This document shows, piece by piece, positions 8,288-16,421 of a stretch of DNA of 64,000 bases; the stretch's first letter is position 1, and each line of letters starts with the position of its first letter. The notes under the pieces are model-generated. The model was not told the origin of the DNA, did no database searches, and saw nothing but the letters and a program-made list of their open reading frames with translations. The position numbers were made by a program, and so were the translations under genes. The stretch comes from Nocardioides dongkuii (lineage in GTDB: Bacteria > Actinomycetota > Actinomycetes > Propionibacteriales > Nocardioidaceae), in contig NZ_CP059903.1 in assembly GCF_014127485.1 (NCBI RefSeq), positions 2,418,001 through 2,482,000 of the forward strand, written 5' to 3'.

Positions 8288-10500
8288 CGGGGCACCCGCG
8301 GCAGGCCGAGGCCGAACATCGCGATCAGCTCGCGCTGGACCTCCTGGACCCCGCCGCCGAAGGTCAGCACCAGGTTCCGCTTGGCTTGGGCGTCGAGGTA
8401 GGCCAGCAGGTGGTCGGTCGCGGGGTCCGCGGGGTCGCCGTACCGGTGCACGAGGCCGACGAGGTCGGCCGCGAGGTGCTGCACCTGGTCGGCGGCGAAC
8501 ACCTTGGAGGACGACGCGTCGCCCACCGAGACCTCGCCGGACGCACCGGCGCGCGCCACCTCCCAGTTGAGGAGCTCGTTGACGCGGAACACCGCGGTCA
8601 CCCGCCCCATCACCTGGCGCACGTCGGGCCGGTCGAGCACCCCGGCCTTCGCCGCCCACTCCGCGACCCGGTCGCGCAGCCCCTCGATCCGGCCGGCGGG
8701 GCCGAGCATCACGCGCTCGTGGTTGAGCTGGGTGGTGATCAGCTTCCAGCCCTGGTTCTCCTCGCCGACCAGCATGTCGGCGGGCACCCGCACGTCGTTG
8801 TAGTACGTCGCGTTGACGTGGTGCGCGCCGTCGGCGGTGATGATCGGGGTGAAGGAGTAGCCGGGGTCGGTGGTGTCGACGATGAGGATCGAGATGCCCT
8901 TGTGCTTCGGGGCGTCGGGATCGGTGCGGACCGCCAGCCAGACGTAGTCGGCCTGGTGCCCGCCGGTCGTCCAGAGCTTCTGGCCGTTGACGACGTAGTG
9001 GTCGCCGTCGCGGCGGGCGCTGGTGCGCAGCGAGGCCAGGTCGGTGCCGGCGTCGGGCTCGCTGTAGCCGATGGCGAAGTGCACGTCGCCCTCGAGGATC
9101 CGCTTGAGGAACAGGTCCTTCTGCTTCGGCGTGCCGTAGCGGATCAGGGTCGGGCCGACGGTCTGCAGCGTCACCGCCGGCAGGTGCACGTCGGAGTACT
9201 GGGCCTCGTTGGCGAAGATCGTCTGCTCGACCTCGCCGAGCCCGTGGCCGCCGTACTCCTTCGGCCAGCCGACGCCCATCCAGCCGTCGGAGCCCATCTG
9301 GCGCACGATCCGCTGGTAGGTCTCGCCGTGGCGGTCCAGGCCCATGTCGCGGTGCTCGTTCTCGTCGGCCATGCCGCCGAAGTACGCGCGGAGCTCGGCC
9401 TTGAGGTCGCGCTGGGCCTTGCTGAGCTCGAGGTTCTTGGCCGCCGGGTCCTCGACCGCGACGTCCTCGGCGCGGGTGCCGAGGGCGTGCACGATGTCGG
9501 TGACCCAGGAGAAGTAGCGGTGCAGCGGGTAGGTGATGTCGACGCCCATCCCGCCGTGCAGGTGGTGGCAGGTGCGCAGCGCCGCGGGGGCCTCGGTGGT
9601 CACCCAGTGCGCCGCGACGGCGAGGTCGTCGGTGGCGTCGATGCCCTGCCCGACCCGCCACGCGGCGTTGGCCGCGGCGAGGTCGAGGGTGCGCGAGGCG
9701 ATGTAGACGTCGGCGACCTGCATCGCGACCGCCTGGAACTGCGCCAGCACCCGGCCGAACTGCTCGCGGTTGCGGACGTACTCCGCGGTCAGGTCGCGGG
9801 CGCCGGTCACCAGGCCGCCGGCCAGCAGCGCCAGGCCGGCGACGGCGTGCTCGCGCAGCACCCGGGCCGCGTCGGCGTCGTCGGGGCCGCCGAGCAGCTC
9901 GGCGGGCGCGCCGTCGAGCACGACGGTGTGCTGGGGCTCCTTGGTCGAGGACGTCGAGGGCAGCAGCGTGACGCCGGGGCCGCTGGGGTCGACGAGAGCG
10001 ACCACGGCCCGGTCGCCGTGGGTGGCGGTCACCAGCAGGCGGGTGGCGTCCTCGGCGTACGAGACCCCGACCTTGCGGCCGGAGACGGTGCCCTGCCCGC
10101 CGTCCTCGTCGTACGTCGTGGCGGGGCGCGGCGCGAGGCCGGCGCCCGGCTCGCGGAGCGCGGGGGTCAGGACCACGTCGCCGGTGACGACGCCGGGGAG
10201 GAGCTCGGCCTGCTGCCCCTCGGTGCCGGCGGCCGCGACCGTGAGCACGCCGCAGCAGAGGGTCTCCCAGACCGGGAGGTGGACGGCGCGCGCGCCGGTC
10301 TCGCGGAGCAGCACGGCGACCTCTTCGAGGCCAAGCCCCTCGCCGCCGTGGGCCTCCGGCACCGGCAGGCCGAGCAGGCCTGCGGCAGCCAGGTCCGACC
10401 AGTTCGCCGACCGGTCCAGCGCCTCGCGCACGACCGCGCGGACCGCCTCGACCGCGTCGGCGCGGTCCGGGTCCGCCTGGGTGAAACCGTCCGAGCTCAC
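8284..10500 (-). CDS. fused ChsE1-ChsE2-type acyl-CoA dehydrogenase
   Basis: 738 residues made of two complete acyl-CoA dehydrogenase units. The N-half (about 1-365) keeps the C-terminal-domain motifs (EYVRNREQFGRVLAQFQAVA, HHLHGGMGVDITYPL) but lacks the EP-x-AG-S/T-D flavin loop. The C-half (about 366-738) has YSEPDAGTDLASLRT and GQKLWTTGGHQADYVWLAVRT but lacks the R-x2-FG motif. In M. tuberculosis FadE28 (ChsE1) and FadE29 (ChsE2), two genes in this order, form an alpha2beta2 enzyme sharing composite FAD sites. Here the two are one polypeptide of about their summed length. First gene of the igr-like operon; KstR site 42 bp upstream. Confidence 0.87.
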   Translation of the reverse strand: MSSDGFTQADPDRADAVEAVRAVVREALDRSANWSDLAAAGLLGLPVPEAHGGEGLGLEEVAVLLRETGARAVHLPVWETLCCGVLTVAAAGTEGQQAELLPGVVTGDVVLTPALREPGAGLAPRPATTYDEDGGQGTVSGRKVGVSYAEDATRLLVTATHGDRAVVALVDPSGPGVTLLPSTSSTKEPQHTVVLDGAPAELLGGPDDADAARVLREHAVAGLALLAGGLVTGARDLTAEYVRNREQFGRVLAQFQAVAMQVADVYIASRTLDLAAANAAWRVGQGIDATDDLAVAAHWVTTEAPAALRTCHHLHGGMGVDITYPLHRYFSWVTDIVHALGTRAEDVAVEDPAAKNLELSKAQRDLKAELRAYFGGMADENEHRDMGLDRHGETYQRIVRQMGSDGWMGVGWPKEYGGHGLGEVEQTIFANEAQYSDVHLPAVTLQTVGPTLIRYGTPKQKDLFLKRILEGDVHFAIGYSEPDAGTDLASLRTSARRDGDHYVVNGQKLWTTGGHQADYVWLAVRTDPDAPKHKGISILIVDTTDPGYSFTPIITADGAHHVNATYYNDVRVPADMLVGEENQGWKLITTQLNHERVMLGPAGRIEGLRDRVAEWAAKAGVLDRPDVRQVMGRVTAVFRVNELLNWEVARAGASGEVSVGDASSSKVFAADQVQHLAADLVGLVHRYGDPADPATDHLLAYLDAQAKRNLVLTFGGGVQEVQRELIAMFGLGLPRVPR

Positions 10501-10541
10501 GCCGTCTCCTCACCTTCCCGCACGTCGGGAACTCCCGAAAC

Positions 10542-10555
10542 TGTAACGTGTTCTA
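10542..10555. promoter_or_regulatory. KstR-type operator
   Basis: TGTAACGTGTTCTA fits the KstR consensus TnnAACnnGTTnnA. It lies in the 90-bp divergent promoter between the fused acyl-CoA dehydrogenase (start 42 bp away, minus strand) and the alpha/beta hydrolase (start 36 bp away, plus strand), so one dimer could repress both. Confidence 0.8.
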
Positions 10556-10590
10556 CCCTGAACCGGCACAGCCGTCGAGGGGGGAGCACC

Positions 10591-11505
10591 ATGGCACCGA
10601 TCTCACCGCGCCGCGCCCTGCGCCGCAGCGTCTACCTGCCCTGGGCGCGGATCCCCGCCGGCCGGATGGTCGAGCTGCCGGGCCGCGGCTCGACGTACGT
10701 CACCGACACCCCGGGACCCACCCCGGGGGCCCCGACCGTCGTGCTGCTGCACGCGCTGGGCTGCACCGGGCTGCTGACCTGGTACCCGGCCGTGGAGCCG
10801 CTGGCCCGCCGCTTCCGGGTGGTGACGCTCGACCAGCGCTGGCACGGGCGCGGCATCCGCAGCGAGGACTTCTCCCTGCGCGACTGCGCGGACGACGTCG
10901 CCGCCCTGCTCGACGTCCTGGAGCTGGAGCAGGTGATCGTGGCCGGCTACTCGATGGGCGGGATCGTCGCCCAGCGGGTCTGGCGCCAGCACCCGGACCG
11001 GGTCGGCGGACTGGTGCTGGCCGCGACCAGCGACCGCTTCCAGGTGAACGCGGCCGAGCGCGCGTTCTTCGCCGGCATGGGGATCAGCATGCTCGCCACC
11101 CGCCAGCTCTCCCGGTCCCGGACCGCGGTGCGCGCGACGCGGTCGGCGGCCCGGGCGCTGGCGCTGGAGCCCCACGACGTCCACGACTGGGCGATGCACG
11201 AGTTCCGCAGCACCAGCCCGTGGGCGGTCGGCCAGGCCCTCGCCGCCCTGGGCCGGCACCACTCCCGGCCGTGGCTCGGGCGGATCGACGTCCCGACCGC
11301 GGTCGTGGTGACCTCCCGCGACCGCATCATCCCGTCCTCGCGGCAGGTGGCGCTCGCCCGGGCGATCCCGGGCGCGACGACGCACGAGGTCGACGCCGGC
11401 CACGCGGCCTGCGTGCTCGCAGCGGAGCGCTTCGTCCCCGCTGCGGTCGAGGCGGTGGTGACCGTGCAGGCGCGCCGGCGGGACCGCCGCCCGAAGGTCT
11501 CCTAG
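10591..11505 (+). CDS. alpha/beta hydrolase
   Basis: 304 residues. The fold is marked by VVLLHALGCTG (oxyanion loop), the nucleophile elbow GYSMGG (Ser121), a strand with VTSRDRIIPSS carrying the probable acid, and the His in VDAGHAACV near residue 272. The substrate is unknown; probably a carboxylester or lactone. It is divergent from the igr-like operon across a KstR site, suggesting a role in sterol use. GAGGGGGGAG precedes the ATG. Its TAG overlaps the TAG of the convergent wax-ester-synthase gene by two bases. Confidence 0.8.
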   Translation: MAPISPRRALRRSVYLPWARIPAGRMVELPGRGSTYVTDTPGPTPGAPTVVLLHALGCTGLLTWYPAVEPLARRFRVVTLDQRWHGRGIRSEDFSLRDCADDVAALLDVLELEQVIVAGYSMGGIVAQRVWRQHPDRVGGLVLAATSDRFQVNAAERAFFAGMGISMLATRQLSRSRTAVRATRSAARALALEPHDVHDWAMHEFRSTSPWAVGQALAALGRHHSRPWLGRIDVPTAVVVTSRDRIIPSSRQVALARAIPGATTHEVDAGHAACVLAAERFVPAAVEAVVTVQARRRDRRPKVS

Positions 11506-12968
11506 GCCTGCCGCTCCTCGGCACGGGCGCGGGCACCGTCGATCGGGGTCGCGCCGCCGTGGGCCGACACCGCCTCCCGCAGCGCCGCCAGCTCCGCGGG
11601 GAAGCGCTGCACGAGGTCGTCGACGTCCGGCATCGACTCGCGACAGGCGATGACGCCGACGTGCACGTTCCCGTTGTTCGACATCACCGTGATGTTGACG
11701 CCGGCGCCGTGGAAGACCGGGCCGAGCGGGGTCAGCGACTCGATCAGCGCGCCGTTGAAGTACAGCGGCACCGGGGGGCCCGGGACGTTGGAGATCACCA
11801 GGTTGTGCACCACGGGGTGCCGCTCGGCCAGCCGGAGGCCGGCGTACGCGCGCACCGCCAGGCCGAACGTGCGGGGCGCGGCGAACTCCGCCCAGTCCTG
11901 GAGGGCGTCGGCGCTGATCGCGTCGGCGTGCTCCTTGGCGTTCCTGTTCCGCTCCGCCATCTCGGTGAGCCGGACCAGCGGGTCCTCCTCGTCGGTGCCG
12001 AGGGTCGTGAACAGCGCCGAGACCTTGTTCGCGCCGCTGGAGCGGCGCGAGGACTCCCGCACCGAGATCGGGACGGTCGCGAGCAGCGAGTCCTCGGGCA
12101 GCTCGTCGCGGTCCTCGAGGTAGCCGCGCAGCGCACCGCCGGCGACGGCCAGCACGACGTCGTTCACCGTGGTCCCGGTGGCGCGCTTGACCGCCTTGAT
12201 GTCGTCGAGGTCGAGGTCGGCGAGGCCGATCGCGCGGTGCCCGGTGATCGTGCCGTTGAACGAGGTCCGCGGCGCGGTCAGCGGCGCCGCCATCGCGGTG
12301 CCGCTCAACGCCCGCTCGACGGTGCGGGTCACCAGGGACACCGACGGCGCGAGCAGCCGCGCCGCCAGCAGCGGCTTGGTGGCGTTGGCGACGACGCCGC
12401 GGCCGAGGAGCTCGAGGTGGCTGGGGTGGTGGCCGAAGGTGCCGGCGTCCCCCAGCTTCAGCGGCTCCGCGTCCGGCTCCAGGCTGCACAGGTGGGAGAT
12501 GAGGTTCGCGCCGGAGATCCCGTCGACGGTCGCGTGGTGCATCTTGGAGAAGATCACCACGTGGTCCTGCTCGTCGCGGCCGCGCCCGTCGTACCCCTCG
12601 ATCACCCACATCTCCCACAGCGGCCGCGAGCGGTCGAGCGGCAGGCCGGCGAGGTGCCCCGTCAGGTCCATCAGCTCGCGGTAGCCGCCGGGCGCGGGCA
12701 GCGCGAGCCGGTGCACGTGCCGCTCGATGTCGAACTGCCGGTCGCGGACCCAGACCGGGTGGTCCAGGCCCAGGGGCACCCGGCGGAGCTTGCGCGTGAA
12801 CGCCGGGACGTCGCGCACGCGCTCGTCGATCGCGGCCTGCATGCCCGCGAAGCTGTAGCCGCCCGGGATGGTGCTGGGGTCGAGCACGATGACCCCGCAG
12901 ACGTGCATCAGCTGGGCGGGCGTCTCGAGGTACAGGAAGCTCGCGTCGAGCCCGGAGAGGCGTTCCAT
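11502..12968 (-). CDS. WS/DGAT-family wax ester synthase / diacylglycerol acyltransferase
   Basis: 488 residues, the usual family length. The acyltransferase motif HHATVDG (His144, His145, Asp149, Gly150) and the start MERLSGLDASFLYLETP are diagnostic. The C-terminal half has the NDVVLAVAGGALRGYL and NLVISNVPGPP motifs. These enzymes esterify acyl-CoA with alcohols or diacylglycerol at the inner membrane and make storage lipid. The gene is read away from an esterase across a KstR-like site 22 bp upstream. It converges on the alpha/beta hydrolase with stop codons overlapping. Confidence 0.92.
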   Translation of the reverse strand: MERLSGLDASFLYLETPAQLMHVCGVIVLDPSTIPGGYSFAGMQAAIDERVRDVPAFTRKLRRVPLGLDHPVWVRDRQFDIERHVHRLALPAPGGYRELMDLTGHLAGLPLDRSRPLWEMWVIEGYDGRGRDEQDHVVIFSKMHHATVDGISGANLISHLCSLEPDAEPLKLGDAGTFGHHPSHLELLGRGVVANATKPLLAARLLAPSVSLVTRTVERALSGTAMAAPLTAPRTSFNGTITGHRAIGLADLDLDDIKAVKRATGTTVNDVVLAVAGGALRGYLEDRDELPEDSLLATVPISVRESSRRSSGANKVSALFTTLGTDEEDPLVRLTEMAERNRNAKEHADAISADALQDWAEFAAPRTFGLAVRAYAGLRLAERHPVVHNLVISNVPGPPVPLYFNGALIESLTPLGPVFHGAGVNITVMSNNGNVHVGVIACRESMPDVDDLVQRFPAELAALREAVSAHGGATPIDGARARAEERQA

Positions 12969-12989
12969 GTGTCTACTTTCGCTCAGAAC

Positions 12990-13003
12990 GAGAACATGTT
13001 CTT
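12990..13003. promoter_or_regulatory. KstR-like operator (core match)
   Basis: GAGAACATGTTCTT contains the 12-bp perfect palindrome AGAACATGTTCT, the KstR core; the two outer positions deviate from T and A. It lies between the divergent wax-ester-synthase gene (22 bp) and the esterase gene (48 bp). Confidence 0.65.
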
Positions 13004-13050
13004 GGTCTCAACGAGCCAGAGCGGCTCGGGTTCCGACTAGCCTGAAGGCC

Positions 13051-14292
13051 ATGTCCTTCCTGCGTCGACAGGTCGTCACCGCCGCCCTGACCGCCAATGC
13101 GATCCGCCCCGTTCCGGGCTTCCGCACCGGCATTCCAGCATTCTTCCCCGCCTGGCTGATCGGCGAGCTCGCCCCCCACGTGCTCGCGCTGACCGCCGCC
13201 GACACGGCCACGCACCTCGCGCGTGGCCGGGACCGCAGCCGGCTCGGGCTCGCCCTCGCCGCCGCGAACCTCGCCGGCCTCGCGTTCCTGATCGGGCAGG
13301 CGCGCCGGGTGGGCGACCAGGCGGAGGAGTCGCTGACCGAGGCGCTCGGGCTCGACTACGTCGGCCAGCTCGACGCCGCCCCGACCCCCGCCGACCTCGC
13401 CGTCCCGTGGCGCCGCCTGGTCAACCCGTTCCGGATGCGCAACCCGGAGGTCCGGGTCGAGAAGAACGTCGTGTACGACGAGCGGCACGGCCGGCGCGGG
13501 CTGCTCGACATCTACACCCCGGCCGCGGGCGTCCCCGAGGGCGGCGCGCCCGTGCTGCTGCACGTGCACGGCGGCGCCTGGACCATCGGCACCAAGGAGC
13601 AGCAGGGCATCCCGCTCATGCAGCACCTGGCCGCGAAGGGCTGGGTCTGCGTCTCGATCAACTACCGGCTGGCGCCGCGCGACCCGTTCCCGGCCCAGGT
13701 GATCGACGTGAAGAAGGCGATCGGCTGGATCCGCGAGCACATCGCCGAGCACGGCGGCGACCCCGACTACATCGCGATCACGGGCGGCTCCGCGGGCGGC
13801 CACCTGGTCGCGCTCGCCGCGCTGACGCCGAACGACCCGGCGTACCAGCCCGGCTTCGAGGACGTCGACACCACCGTCCAGGTCGCCGTGCCGCACTACG
13901 GCGTGTACGACTTCGCCGGGTCGACCGGCCTGCGCAGCGCGGAGCTGATGCGTGACTCGTTCCTCGCGCCGCGCGTGCTGAGGAAGCGCTGGTCCGAGGA
14001 CCCGGACGCGTTCGAGGACGCCTCCCCCATCCTGCGGATCACCCCGGACGCGCCGGACTTCTTCGTGCTGCACGGAGCGCTGGACAGCCTCGTCGGCGTC
14101 GACCAGGCCCGGCTCTTCGTGGAGAAGCTGCGCCAGGTCTCCAAGCGCACCGTCGTCTACTCCGAGCTCCCCGGGGCCCAGCACGCCTTCGACGTCTTCC
14201 CGTCGATCCGGAGCTCGCACGTCGTCCGCGCGATCGACCGCTACCTGCACTGGCACTGGAACCAGTACCGCCGCGAGCAGCAGTCCGCCTGA
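13051..14292 (+). CDS. HSL-family (Lip) esterase
   Basis: 413 residues. The N-terminal ~130 residues include two hydrophobic helices (FFPAWLIGELAPHVLALTAA, LALAAANLAGLAFLIG) that may anchor it to membrane. The catalytic domain has the oxyanion motif HGGAW (173-177), the nucleophile elbow GGSAGGH (Ser247), and a C-terminal LHGALDSLV Asp plus GAQHAF His. This is the layout of mycobacterial LipC-type lipases, which act on acyl esters. It is divergent from a wax-ester synthase across a KstR-like operator, so synthesis and hydrolysis genes may share control. ATG at 13051 has GAAGG ahead. Confidence 0.85.
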   Translation: MSFLRRQVVTAALTANAIRPVPGFRTGIPAFFPAWLIGELAPHVLALTAADTATHLARGRDRSRLGLALAAANLAGLAFLIGQARRVGDQAEESLTEALGLDYVGQLDAAPTPADLAVPWRRLVNPFRMRNPEVRVEKNVVYDERHGRRGLLDIYTPAAGVPEGGAPVLLHVHGGAWTIGTKEQQGIPLMQHLAAKGWVCVSINYRLAPRDPFPAQVIDVKKAIGWIREHIAEHGGDPDYIAITGGSAGGHLVALAALTPNDPAYQPGFEDVDTTVQVAVPHYGVYDFAGSTGLRSAELMRDSFLAPRVLRKRWSEDPDAFEDASPILRITPDAPDFFVLHGALDSLVGVDQARLFVEKLRQVSKRTVVYSELPGAQHAFDVFPSIRSSHVVRAIDRYLHWHWNQYRREQQSA

Positions 14293-14297
14293 CCACC

Positions 14298-14524
14298 GGT
14301 GGTCGAGCAGCGAAGGCGCCCTGGCGCCGTTCCGGTGGTCGAGCAGCGAAGGCGCCCCGGCGCCTGAGCGATGTCGAGACCCGGTGAGCCGACGTACGAC
14401 GGTGATCCAGGCCCCAGCCACCCTGCGGGGGTCTCGACAACGCTCGTCGCTAGCGCTCCTCGCCCCGGCGCCGTTCCGGTGGTCGAGCAGCGAAGGCGCC
14501 CTGGCGCCTGAGCGATGTCGAGAC
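14298..14524. repeat. block of dispersed palindromic repeat units (left of IS copy 1)
   Basis: Units of about 48 bp that begin GGTGGTCGAGCAGCG and end GATGTCGAGACC occur at about 14298 (truncated), 14334-14382 and 14478-14524; an inverted unit starts with GGGGTCTCGACAACGCTCG near 14427. The unit is a degenerate palindrome (GGTCGAGCAGCG, then a GGCGCC-type centre). The last unit is cut after GTCGAGAC by the IS110 element. No gene is seen here. Confidence 0.8.
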
Positions 14525-14806
14525 TGTGAGTCTTTCCTTGCAGCCCTGATCACTGATGGGCTGTGGGTACGACGGCCGCGGGTGTGACCCCTGTCGAGAC
14601 TGGCCCTGCGAGTCCTTGGGGACTTAGAGGTGCCTTCCTCGGGACTTGTCCGCTCGTGGTCGTCGGCCCCGGCCCAGGTCGGAGGAGCTGGCCTGATCAG
14701 GAGCTTGACCGCCTGGCGTTAGCGGCGCCCGACGTGTCTCATCACAGTCCTGCCGATTCTCCGTCCCGGACCGGAACCACGTCCCCGTCCGGCAAGGAGA
14801 GAACGC
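14525..14806 (+). ncRNA. candidate bridge RNA leader of IS110 copy 1
   Basis: The 282 nt between the left end and the transposase ATG are non-coding and almost identical in the other copy (one substitution and one indel noticed). IS110 elements carry a bridge RNA in this position whose two loops pair with target and donor DNA. TGTCGAGAC at 14592-14600 equals the nine bases to the left of both insertion points, as a left target guide should. A hairpin AGTCC-TTGG-GGACT follows at 14611-14624. AGGAGC at 14699-14704 repeats the right-end AGGAGC, a weak donor-guide candidate. Boundaries of the RNA are unknown. Confidence 0.5.
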
Positions 14807-15886
14807 ATGACCAGTCTGACTGACTCGATCGACCTGCGGGAGGTAGTCGACGTCGTCATCGGCGTCGACACCCACGTGCACACCCACTCGGCTGCCGTCG
14901 TCGATGCCCGTACCGGTGGAGTGCTCGGTGAGATCACCGTCGAGGCCACCTGCGAGGGCTACGCCGAGCTCATCGAGTTCACCGAGCGTCACGCCGCCCT
15001 GCGTGCCTGGGCGATCGAGGGAACCGGCAGCCACGGCGCCGGCCTGACCCGAACCCTCAGCGAGCGCAGCGAGGTCGTCATCGAGCTCGACCGGCCCGTG
15101 CGGGCCAAGCGCCGCAACGGCGCGAAGTCCGACCCCCTCGACGCGATCCGCGCCGCCCGCGAGGCCCTAGCCCGACCCCGACTCGGCACCCCACGCACCG
15201 GTGGCGACCGCCAAGCCCTGGCCGTCCTGGTGACCGCACGACGCTCAGCGATCCAGGCAGCCGGCGATGCGCAACGGCAACTGTTCGCCCTGATCATCGC
15301 CGCCCCCGAACAGATCCGGAGCCGCTTCCGAGGCCAGCAACTGAAAACGATGATCCGCACCGCCGCCGCGATGCGCACCCACACCACCTGGGACCTCGAG
15401 ACCACCACGACCGTGACCACACTGCGGACCCTGGCCCGCCGCAGCCAACACCTGCAGGCCGAGGCCGACGACTACGAGAAGACCATCACCGCCATCGTGA
15501 AGTCATGGCGCCCAGACCTCCTCGACCAACCCGGAATCGGACCGATCACCGCCGCGATCGTGCTGTGCGCCTGGTCCCACCCCGGCCGCATCCACTCCGA
15601 AGCAGCCTTCGCGATGCTCGCCGGCGCCGCACCCATCCCCGCCAACTCCGGCCAAACCACCAACCGCTACCGCCTCAACCGCTACGGCGACCGACAACTC
15701 AACCGCGCCCTGCACACCATCGCCATCACCCGGCAACGCTGCCACCAACCCACCCGCGACTACACCGCCCGCCGCACCACCGAAGGCAAGAACCCCCGCG
15801 AGATCCGCCGATGCCTCAAGCGCTACATCGCCCGCGACCTCTACCGACGCCTCGAGAACCCACCATCACCCCTTGACGCAACATAG
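14807..15886 (+). CDS. IS110-family transposase (DEDD recombinase), copy 1
   Basis: 359 residues. The RuvC-like N-terminal domain carries the DEDD set at Asp21 (VIGVDTHVHTH), Glu71 (AIEGTGSHG), Asp109 and Asp112 (KSDPLDAIR). The C-terminal Transposase_20 domain has the helix-hairpin LLDQPGIGPITAAIVLCAW and AGAAPIPANSGQ with the probable catalytic Ser281. The length matches the family. It differs from copy 2 at only three residues (Thr83/Val, Tyr293/His, Thr324/Ala), so one copy arose recently. GGCAAGGAGAG precedes the ATG. The frame is intact, so the element may be active. Confidence 0.95.
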   Translation: MTSLTDSIDLREVVDVVIGVDTHVHTHSAAVVDARTGGVLGEITVEATCEGYAELIEFTERHAALRAWAIEGTGSHGAGLTRTLSERSEVVIELDRPVRAKRRNGAKSDPLDAIRAAREALARPRLGTPRTGGDRQALAVLVTARRSAIQAAGDAQRQLFALIIAAPEQIRSRFRGQQLKTMIRTAAAMRTHTTWDLETTTTVTTLRTLARRSQHLQAEADDYEKTITAIVKSWRPDLLDQPGIGPITAAIVLCAWSHPGRIHSEAAFAMLAGAAPIPANSGQTTNRYRLNRYGDRQLNRALHTIAITRQRCHQPTRDYTARRTTEGKNPREIRRCLKRYIARDLYRRLENPPSPLDAT

Positions 15887-15893
15887 GAGCGTC

Positions 15894-16421
15894 CCGGTGA
15901 GCCGACGTACGACGGTGATCCAGGCCTCAGCCACCCTGCGGGGGTCTCGACAACGCTCGTCGCTAGCGCTCCTCGCTGCTCGACCACCGGAGGTCGAGCA
16001 GCGAAAGGCGCCCTGGCGCCGTTCCCGGTGGTCGAGCAGCGAAGGCGCCCCGGCGCCTGAGCGATGTCGAGACCCCGTCACCCGACCTACGATGCCGATC
16101 CAAGCCCCAGCCACCCTGCGGGGGTCTCGACAACGCTCGTCGCTGGCGCTCCTCGCTGCTCGACCACCGGCGATCGCTGTCGAGACCCCGTCACCCGACC
16201 TACGATGCCGATCCAAGCCCCAGCCACCCTGCGGGGGTCTCGACAACGCTCGTCGCTGGCGCTCCTCGCTGCTCGACCACCGGCGATCGCTGTCGAGACC
16301 CCGAAAGCCGACGTACGACGCCGATCCAAGCCCCAGCCACCCTGCGGGGGTCTCGACAACGCTCGTCGCTGGCGCTCCTCGCTGCTCGACCACCGGAGGT
16401 CGCTGCTCGACCACCGGACGT
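15894..16421. repeat. dispersed repeat block with a 113-bp tandem array (right of IS copy 1)
   Basis: Continues the repeat block cut by the IS. Positions 15894-15976 repeat 14381-14462 almost exactly. From about 16030 to 16421 a 113-bp unit is repeated in tandem: the five-G tract of CTGCGGGGGTCTCGACAACG falls at 16120, 16233 and 16346, exactly 113 bp apart. Each unit contains CGACAACGCTCGTCGCTGGC, CTGCTCGACCACCGG and a GTCGAGACCCC site. No coding sequence is convincing here. The block lies just downstream of the fadE34-like gene. Confidence 0.85.

Larger units (their letters stand above)
14525..15893 (+). mobile_element. IS110-family insertion sequence, copy 1
   Basis: About 1369 bp, defined by comparison with the second copy at 61048-62417. 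Identity starts at TGTGAGTCTTTCC and ends at AGGAGCGTC, and the two copies diverge immediately outside. No terminal inverted repeats are seen, as usual for IS110. It holds a ~282-nt leader and one transposase gene. It interrupts a dispersed repeat: joining the flanks restores GATGTCGAGACCCGGTGAGC, a sequence present uninterrupted near 14371-14390. The exact core base(s) cannot be fixed because C is shared at both junctions. Confidence 0.9.

Noticed and set aside
8386..11505. 1039-aa open frame on the plus strand
   Set aside because: It is antisense to the fused acyl-CoA dehydrogenase over most of its length and has the Val/Gly/His/Arg-rich composition of a mirror frame in GC-rich DNA. Only its last 304 codons, the alpha/beta hydrolase, are real.
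14563..14823. 86-aa frame across the IS110 leader
   Set aside because: It overlaps the transposase start in another frame and the one-base indel in copy 2 changes its end, so it is not conserved between the two copies.
16030..16421. CRISPR-like regular repeats
   Set aside because: The period is 113 bp, the repeated part makes up the whole unit with no variable spacers, and no cas genes are in the window.
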